A DNA stretch of 64,000 nt from Brachionus rotundiformis. Lineage: Eukaryota; Rotifera; Eurotatoria; Ploima; Brachionidae. Numbering within the stretch: the stretch's first letter is position 1; each line of letters opens with the position of its first letter. Both the position numbers and the translations under genes were made by a program. The notes beneath the pieces are model-generated. The model was not told the origin of the DNA. It saw only the letters and a program-made list of their open reading frames with translations, and made no database searches. This document shows, piece by piece, positions 58,376-64,000 of the stretch. The DNA lies in NCBI GenBank assembly GCA_016802295.1, contig JAESIW010000154.1, positions 682,252 to 746,251 of the forward strand. Direction: 5' to 3'.

Positions 58376-58840
58376 ATGAAGTTTTCACACATATTGACTG
58401 AGCCTGACTCAAAATATCTAAAATTGATATCTAACCTTAACCAAATTTCAAGAAAATACCACAGGTTCAATCAGCATTCTGTAAAAGATTTCGGCTTAAA
58501 ACAAAGAATAGATAACGAACTGCTTGAACAAAAAGAATACGCCAATAAACAAGTTGGTATAAGTGATAAAGATTTTGAGGTACTTTTCAACAAAATAAAT
58601 TTGAGCTACTATCCGGTAGAAAAGGATGACGAATGTGGCCAGGATGAGCTGCAAAAAATCAAAGATATTGAATCAAACAGGTTAGAAAAGTGCGTAAAAG
58701 ATAATCGTCATAAACTTATGTCATCAAGCTTTGTGCATTTGATCTCAGAGGTTTTGTACCATGATGATTTTATTGAACAGTTACTAAATGAGATGAGCAG
58801 TGACCACAATGAGCCAGAGATACAAGATACACACAATTAA
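58376..58840 (+). CDS. Unrecognised protein, 154 residues
   Basis: I do not recognise this gene. A single open frame runs from MKFSHILTEPDSKYLK to IQDTHN and is mainly polar and helical. It has a basic Tyr/His patch (ISRKYHRFNQHSVKDFG), a Glu/Lys-rich middle and a C-terminal helix with hydrophobic spacing (FVHLISEVLYHDDFIEQLLNEM). There is no signal peptide, membrane segment, cysteine cluster or known motif. The composition is protein-like and clearly unlike nearby A/T DNA, and the length of the clean frame is unlikely by chance. An in-frame start 21 bases upstream (MFIFISK) is possible, but the second Met has better context (AAAATG). It is probably a small intracellular adaptor or subunit, but function is unknown. 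Confidence 0.6.
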   Translation: MKFSHILTEPDSKYLKLISNLNQISRKYHRFNQHSVKDFGLKQRIDNELLEQKEYANKQVGISDKDFEVLFNKINLSYYPVEKDDECGQDELQKIKDIESNRLEKCVKDNRHKLMSSSFVHLISEVLYHDDFIEQLLNEMSSDHNEPEIQDTHN

Positions 58841-59237
58841 GTACACTAAAATCAACTGTGCCAAAATAACTAATTTCTTATCCTTTTTGAACTATATATT
58901 TATCAATAAAAAATTAATGTAAAAAGATAAATTTAATTTTATTCTTAGATAATGTTTTTCATCTGTGAGAAATTGGAAGTATTTTGCCACCAAATAGAGA
59001 TCTTATCTTCTTTAAATTTATAACACTGATTACTCTTATTAAAGAATTTTAATAGTGTTAAACTATTAAGAGTTGCCAGTATCTGGAATTGCATACCATT
59101 TCAAAGTTGAAGCTATTACTCATTTTTTTTGATTGAATAAGAATTAAAAAATAAAAATATATTTTTATTATTAAATAAAGAAGAAAAAAGATAATATTCT
59201 CTTATATAAGATTGTCACATTAAGGAAAAATAAAACT
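58841..59237. other. Spacer between convergent genes
   Basis: AT-rich, containing the 3' ends of the 154-residue gene and of C1GALT1. It includes ATCAATAAAAAATTAATG at about 58.90 kb, a plausible polyadenylation region. Confidence 0.4.
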
Positions 59238-60293
59238 TTAAATTTCATTATAAGGATTTATCTCATTAATAGTTAAGTAATTTTTAATAATATTCTTAAA
59301 TGTGACAATCTGATCAGAACCTGTATACAAATTAAAGGCATTGACTAAATTTTTCGCTTGTTGAAAAGCCACTTGAAGCTGAAAGCATCTTCCAGGCGAC
59401 ATTTTGTGCACCGCTATCAATTGGTCCGAACAGCAATTAAGTCCACCACGAGCACGATATTGCGCATAATTGTTAATCCATTCTGGATATTTTCCACTGT
59501 AATGTGTCATTATATCAAAAACCAAAAATCTTTCTCTCTTTTTTTCATCAGCTGATTTACCAATCTTTGCATTCAAATTTCTCAAGCATCTGTTGATGTC
59601 AAGATCGTCGATGCCAGTATCCGGACACTTGGTTATATCTTTGACCAGCGTTTTGGCTATCAATTCGAAAGCATTATGACTGAGCACATAACCAGGACCG
59701 CCAGAATGATATCCATTTTTTACCAAAACCCTAAAATTGTAGCCGTATGTAATGGCCGTGTGAGATGGCTTGTCTTTTAAAAAATTTTTCAAATTGGCTA
59801 TGTTGACACATGCGTCATCATCCACAATGTAGTACCAATCATAAGTTGGAAATTTTTTGTATACATAAATTATTGATTGGTAAAGTTTTTGGGTCAAGTT
59901 GTCATGGTTCTCGAATTCTAGTCCCTGTGGCTGAATCATTTTTATGTTTTCAAAAACTTCAATGGTTTTGTTGAAAAATTTTGGCCGCAAATGCTTTGGC
60001 AAAAGGGTGGTGAATACGTAATTGTCGCATTTATGACCCCATATGCGAAAAATACTCAGTGATATTTTTTTTTCAATATTTTTCGGATGGGTTTTTATTA
60101 AGCAAAAAATTCTTGGATTAATGGTGTCATTCTTGACTTGCTCAGAATGGCAATCTTTGGTCCGCGAGTCAACCTTTTTTGAAATGATTCCATAATTCTC
60201 AAATATATATTGATGGTAAAAAGAGCGAATTAATTGATTTAAAATTAAAACAACTAGAATAACTAATATGAAAATTATTTTTAACTTATTCAT
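59238..60293 (-). CDS. C1GALT1-like: Core 1 beta-1,3-galactosyltransferase (C1GALT1-like)
   Basis: Single exon, 351 residues (human C1GALT1 has 363). A signal anchor (LKIIFILVILVVLILNQLI) makes it a Golgi type II protein. The family GT31 domain includes RIFCLIKTHPKN, the IWGHKCDNYVF segment, the metal-binding YYIVDDDACVNI, HSGGPGYVLS, and DDLDINRCLRNLNAKIGKSADEKKRERF. This last stretch is specific to core-1 synthase and its relatives. The enzyme adds galactose to GalNAc-Ser/Thr, making the T antigen core of mucin-type O-glycans. All catalytic motifs are present. The position of Cys residues fits the family. Start Met agrees with the anchor. GT31 membership is firm; core 1 activity is probable, as invertebrates often have several paralogues. 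Confidence 0.9.
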   Translation of the reverse strand: MNKLKIIFILVILVVLILNQLIRSFYHQYIFENYGIISKKVDSRTKDCHSEQVKNDTINPRIFCLIKTHPKNIEKKISLSIFRIWGHKCDNYVFTTLLPKHLRPKFFNKTIEVFENIKMIQPQGLEFENHDNLTQKLYQSIIYVYKKFPTYDWYYIVDDDACVNIANLKNFLKDKPSHTAITYGYNFRVLVKNGYHSGGPGYVLSHNAFELIAKTLVKDITKCPDTGIDDLDINRCLRNLNAKIGKSADEKKRERFLVFDIMTHYSGKYPEWINNYAQYRARGGLNCCSDQLIAVHKMSPGRCFQLQVAFQQAKNLVNAFNLYTGSDQIVTFKNIIKNYLTINEINPYNEI

Positions 60294-61050
60294 TTATAAT
60301 AAATATAAATTTTTAAATTATGAAATAGATAATTTTCTTCAATTAAACATTTACGCTTCAATTGATTTAAAAAATTGTATTTTATTTGATTAGGACATTT
60401 TTTTGATTTATCATTTAAAAAAATTAATTTTCGATATTTGAAAAAATATAAAATGGAAAAATGGTATAATTTAGGGCAAAATTTTAACATTTTAAGTAAA
60501 AACATTTTTAATTTGTCTGTAATCATTTTTTCCTCATTACTCAATTGACTGATTTTTTATCAAGATTTTTTTCCAAATTGTCTTTTGGTCAATCATGCAA
60601 AAGTTTCACTGAATATAGAAAAAGCTATTGAATAATTTAAGAAGACATGGTAGTTGTCTTTTTTTCAATTTGATGTTTGATTGATCATTAAGAGGTTAAT
60701 TAAAAAATGTTTTTAATTAGTAATAGTTGTTATTAATAGTTAATAAATTGGAATTTTATACTTTAAAGATACCATATGACAATTTAAATATTCTAAAAAA
60801 AAAAATTCTGAAAAAAATTCATAAAATATAACTTCCTAAAATTTAAAAATAGTTTATGTAAAGTTAAAATTTTGATAATGATATTTTAAATGGACATCAA
60901 ATGATACAAAAAAATTACGCATTTTGTCTTTTTCATGGTTTAAAATGACATCCAAAAGCAAGAATAAAGACCGGAAACATGATTCATTTATCATTTATTA
61001 AATCTAAAGAATTAGAATTTATTTTTAAGCAGATTTTTTTTTTATCAGTA
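60294..61050. other. Spacer between C1GALT1-like and a LINE
   Basis: AT-rich. A minus-strand frame at 60290-60544 is probably chance A/T coding. No gene seen. Confidence 0.4.
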
Positions 61051-61059
61051 AAGAGTAGT

Positions 61060-63850
61060 AGTAGTAGTAGTAAAGTAAAACTGCAACTCAAGAAAATACC
61101 CGAGCAGAGCTCTAATGAGCTATAGCAGTCGCTTCTTTTTTCACAATCCAAGAATCTAATTTCGACTTAAAAATATTCAACGTTTTTGAACTAACTATTT
61201 CTTCCGGCAATTGATTCCATATGTTTACAACTCTATTTGTGAAAAAATGGAAACGCGAGGAGCAGTTTTTTATCTGTTCACGACGCAGAGTTTTTGAATG
61301 CCTTCTTAAATCATATACTTGGCCGCTTTGACCATGGGTTAAATCTTTTCTAAACTCAACTAATTCAATTTTGTTATTTAGCTTAAACAACTGGATCAGA
61401 TCTCCTCGCAGTCTTCTCGTAGTTAGGTCCGTAAGGCCAAGTTTAAATAAGCGTGTTGAGTAAGTAAGGTGCTTTAAGTTTGGAACTAACTTAGTTGCTC
61501 TATGTTGAATCTTTTCTATCGTATCGATATCTTTTTTTAGGTAAGGGCACCAAGAGGTTATGGCGTATTTTAAGTGAGGTCTGACCATCGAAGTGTACAG
61601 TAGTTTAACGTTATTAATATTGGGATATCTAAGTGATTTCTTCAACATACATAGAATCCTATTGGCTTTAGCTGTGACACATGTTACTTGTGTGTCCCAT
61701 TTTAGGTCATTTTTGATATATATACCGAGATCTCTTTCGCATACTGATTTTGTAAGTGGAAATGACTCAATATTGTAATCATGTTTTGAATTATTGCGAC
61801 CAAAATGGACAACTTTACATTTCTCGACATTAAGCTGAGCAGACCAGTCCCGTGACCACTTACATATATTATCAATGTCGAGTTGTAACTTATAGTTAGA
61901 AGAAGAATCTATTATTGGTGTTATAATCTTGTTATCATCAGCGTACGCTTTCGAGCTGTTATGGATGGCCTCAAGTAAATCATTTATGTATATGATGAAT
62001 AAAAGGGGACCGAGGACAGAACCTTGAGGTACTCCACTTGTGACTTCAGCCCATTCTGACTTAGCTTCGCCAAGCACGACTATTTGTGATCGCCCAGTTA
62101 AAAATGAACTTATCCAATTTCTCAATGTCTAACTAAAACCGTAAAATTTAAGTTTAAAGACTAGCTTTGCGTGTGAAACCTTGTCAAAAGCTTTTGCAAA
62201 GTCGGTATACACCACATCCACGGGGTAGCCATTTGATAAAGCATGGGTAATCATGTCCATAGTCTCAAGTAAATTTGTATTGCAGGATCTCTGTGGAAGA
62301 AAGCCATGTTGAGCTTTTACAATAAGCCTGTTTTCTAGTAAATGTTTGAGCATAACCTCTTTTAATAGACTTTCCATAACTTTACAGAGGATACAAGTAA
62401 GCGAGATCGGTCGATAATTTGATGGCTGTAGTCTGTTACCTCCTTTATGAAGAGGTGTAACATAAGCCTTTTTCCAGATGCTTGGTACTGTACCAGTCAT
62501 AAAGGACTCGCGAAAAATAACGCTTATCGGAAATGAAAAAGCTTTAGCGCATCTTTTTAGGACTAAGCTGTTTATCGTGTCTGGTCCCATGGACTTATTT
62601 GGGTCCAAATTTTGTAGTTTATCGGTTATTTTGTTAATACTAAACATTTCAACTGGATCGGGGTCACATACTTTACTAGTTTTATAAAAAAATTTTGGGA
62701 GACTTGAATTAACATCTTGGCTAAAAACTGATTTAAAGTAATCATTTAAGTAATTTGCAATCGCTGAAGGATCTGTCGTGATGTTATTAGAACTCATACA
62801 GTTAAGTGCTTTAATCGATTTATTTACTGCTATTTTGCCATTAATATAATTATATACAAGCTTAGGATTTTTTTTTGCGTTCAATGCTAGATTATTTTCG
62901 TATTTTCTTACTGCATTTTTAATTGCGATTTGACATTCTTTATTTATTCTCCTGTATATAATTTCTTTTTCGGTTGACCAGCCACTTGTCATATATGCTT
63001 GCCATGCTGAATACTTTTTACGACTAATTTTTCTTAAATTTACATTTAGCCATGGCTTATGTTTATTTATTGAACACCTTTTTGGAACAAACATATCAAC
63101 AGCCAAACTATAATATGATCTAAAACATTTGATCCACTGTCGAGCTAAACAAAATCTGATCCCACTTTAATTCGTTATAAAATCGTGATAAAGACTCGAA
63201 ATCACCTTTACGGTAATTATATAACGATGAAGTAAACCTTGTGTCTCTTTTATCACTTGATTTAAGTTCATAGTACCAGGTAAGTGAGTGATGACCCTTT
63301 TCTAAAGGACCAAGTGGTGGACCATGAGTTATATTATAAATTCTCTCGGGACATTCTGTAATAACTAAATCTAAGATATTTTTTGAATTTTGTCTCGATA
63401 GTTGAAAAGTTGAATCCCTAACATTTTGCGTGTAAAAGCAATCATCGAGCGTTTCCAGTAAAGAATATTCAAATGATTGATTATCTAATGGACAGTAATT
63501 AAAAGCATCAGAATTCCACGCAATATTCGGACAATTAAAATCACCACACAACAGGATGCCAGTGTATTTTGATTGGCGCATAATTTGATTTGATTCTCTA
63601 ATACTTTCTATTAAATTTTTAGCATTACATTGTGCTGGAGGTCTGTAAAGGCAACCTAGTAGTAAAAGTTCGCCTGAAACTTCTAAAACGCACCACTTTT
63701 GCTCTACATCCACATTGTTTAAGGTGGTGTCCAAAATCTCATGACCTAAGATTTTGGTTTACAAAAATACAAACACCTCCTCCTTTTCTGTCCTTTCTGC
63801 AATTACTGTACATGTCAAAACCATTCATTAGTAGTATTTGTTAGAGTATT
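61060..63850 (-). mobile_element. LINE with endonuclease and reverse transcriptase, 5'-truncated, comparatively young
   Basis: Reading the minus strand from about 63845: the endonuclease part has KDRKGGGVCIFVNQ, LLLGCLYRPP and LLCGDFNCPNIAW. The RT part has NYRPISLTCILCKVMESLL, AQHGFLPQRSC, VVYTDFAKAFDKVSH, SGVPQGSVLGPLLFIIYIND and AYADDNK, ending in FFTNRVVNIWNQLPEEIV. Only three lesions are seen: a frameshift near 63745, one near 63125 (a T run) and one TAG at 62129-62131. The first two-thirds of the endonuclease is missing, so the copy is 5'-truncated. The 3' end is an AGT/ACT repeat at about 61052-61072, a typical microsatellite tail of CR1-like elements. Confidence 0.88.
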
Positions 63851-64000
63851 TGTAGTTTTTTTTTTAAATAAGAACAAAAATATATTTTTCACAAGTAATA
63901 GTTTTTTAATTAAGTAATTTTTAAAATCCCTCCAACTTCAAAGTATTAGCAAGTTAATTTAGATAAAATATAGCATTTTCAGAGTCTAATATTTTATTTA
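63851..64000. other. AT-rich right edge
   Basis: Flank of the LINE; no feature. Confidence 0.5.

Noticed and set aside
1..64000. tRNA, rRNA and CRISPR
   Set aside because: I found no pol III A/B box pair with cloverleaf potential, no rRNA-like sequence and no regular repeat-spacer array.

Overview
The window is nuclear DNA from a small, AT-rich animal genome. The protein-coding genes are metazoan: CDC20, V-ATPase subunit H, C1GALT1-like, nuclear receptors, a clan-3 P450, METTL24-like and DUF268 proteins. Most introns are 40-130 bp and very AT-rich, intergenic DNA is dominated by A/T runs, and relics of non-LTR retrotransposons, Tc1/mariner and Merlin elements are scattered through it. A monogonont rotifer such as Brachionus is my best guess, but this is inference from composition and gene style, not proof.

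Region 1 (1-15.1 kb) carries genes all on the minus strand: the 5' part of a secreted protein running off the left edge, two neighbouring VWA plus alpha-kinase genes (one apparently catalytic, one with eroded metal sites), V-ATPase subunit H, a short-chain dehydrogenase and CDC20. Exons were joined by hand from GT-AG sites and reading phase.

Region 2 (15.1-36.6 kb) has an old reverse transcriptase relic and then three nuclear receptor genes on the plus strand, spread over about 15 kb. They share an NR1-type P-box and an LPGF-type ligand-domain core, but differ in intron content and GC, and none ends in a recognisable AF-2 helix.

Region 3 (36.6-56.1 kb) is built of inverted duplications. A GH16 beta-glucanase plus P450 cassette occurs at 36.6-42.6 kb (genes on minus) and again at 49.56-54.6 kb (genes on plus). 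A METTL24-like membrane methyltransferase lies at 44.3-45.2 kb (broken by a deletion of about 98 bp) and at 55.2-56.1 kb (intact, opposite strand). A 1230-bp Merlin-type element sits 41 bp upstream of the first GH16 start codon; the other duplication arm preserves the empty target site. A DUF268 methyltransferase-like gene lies between the arms.

Region 4 (56.1-64 kb) has LINE and Tc1/mariner relics, an unrecognised 154-residue gene, a core-1 galactosyltransferase (C1GALT1) homologue and a comparatively young, 5'-truncated LINE. Several genes of regions 3 and 4 encode secreted or type II membrane enzymes likely to act on glycans or in the Golgi, so the area may be a loose secretory or glycan neighbourhood. 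I see no tRNA, rRNA or CRISPR.
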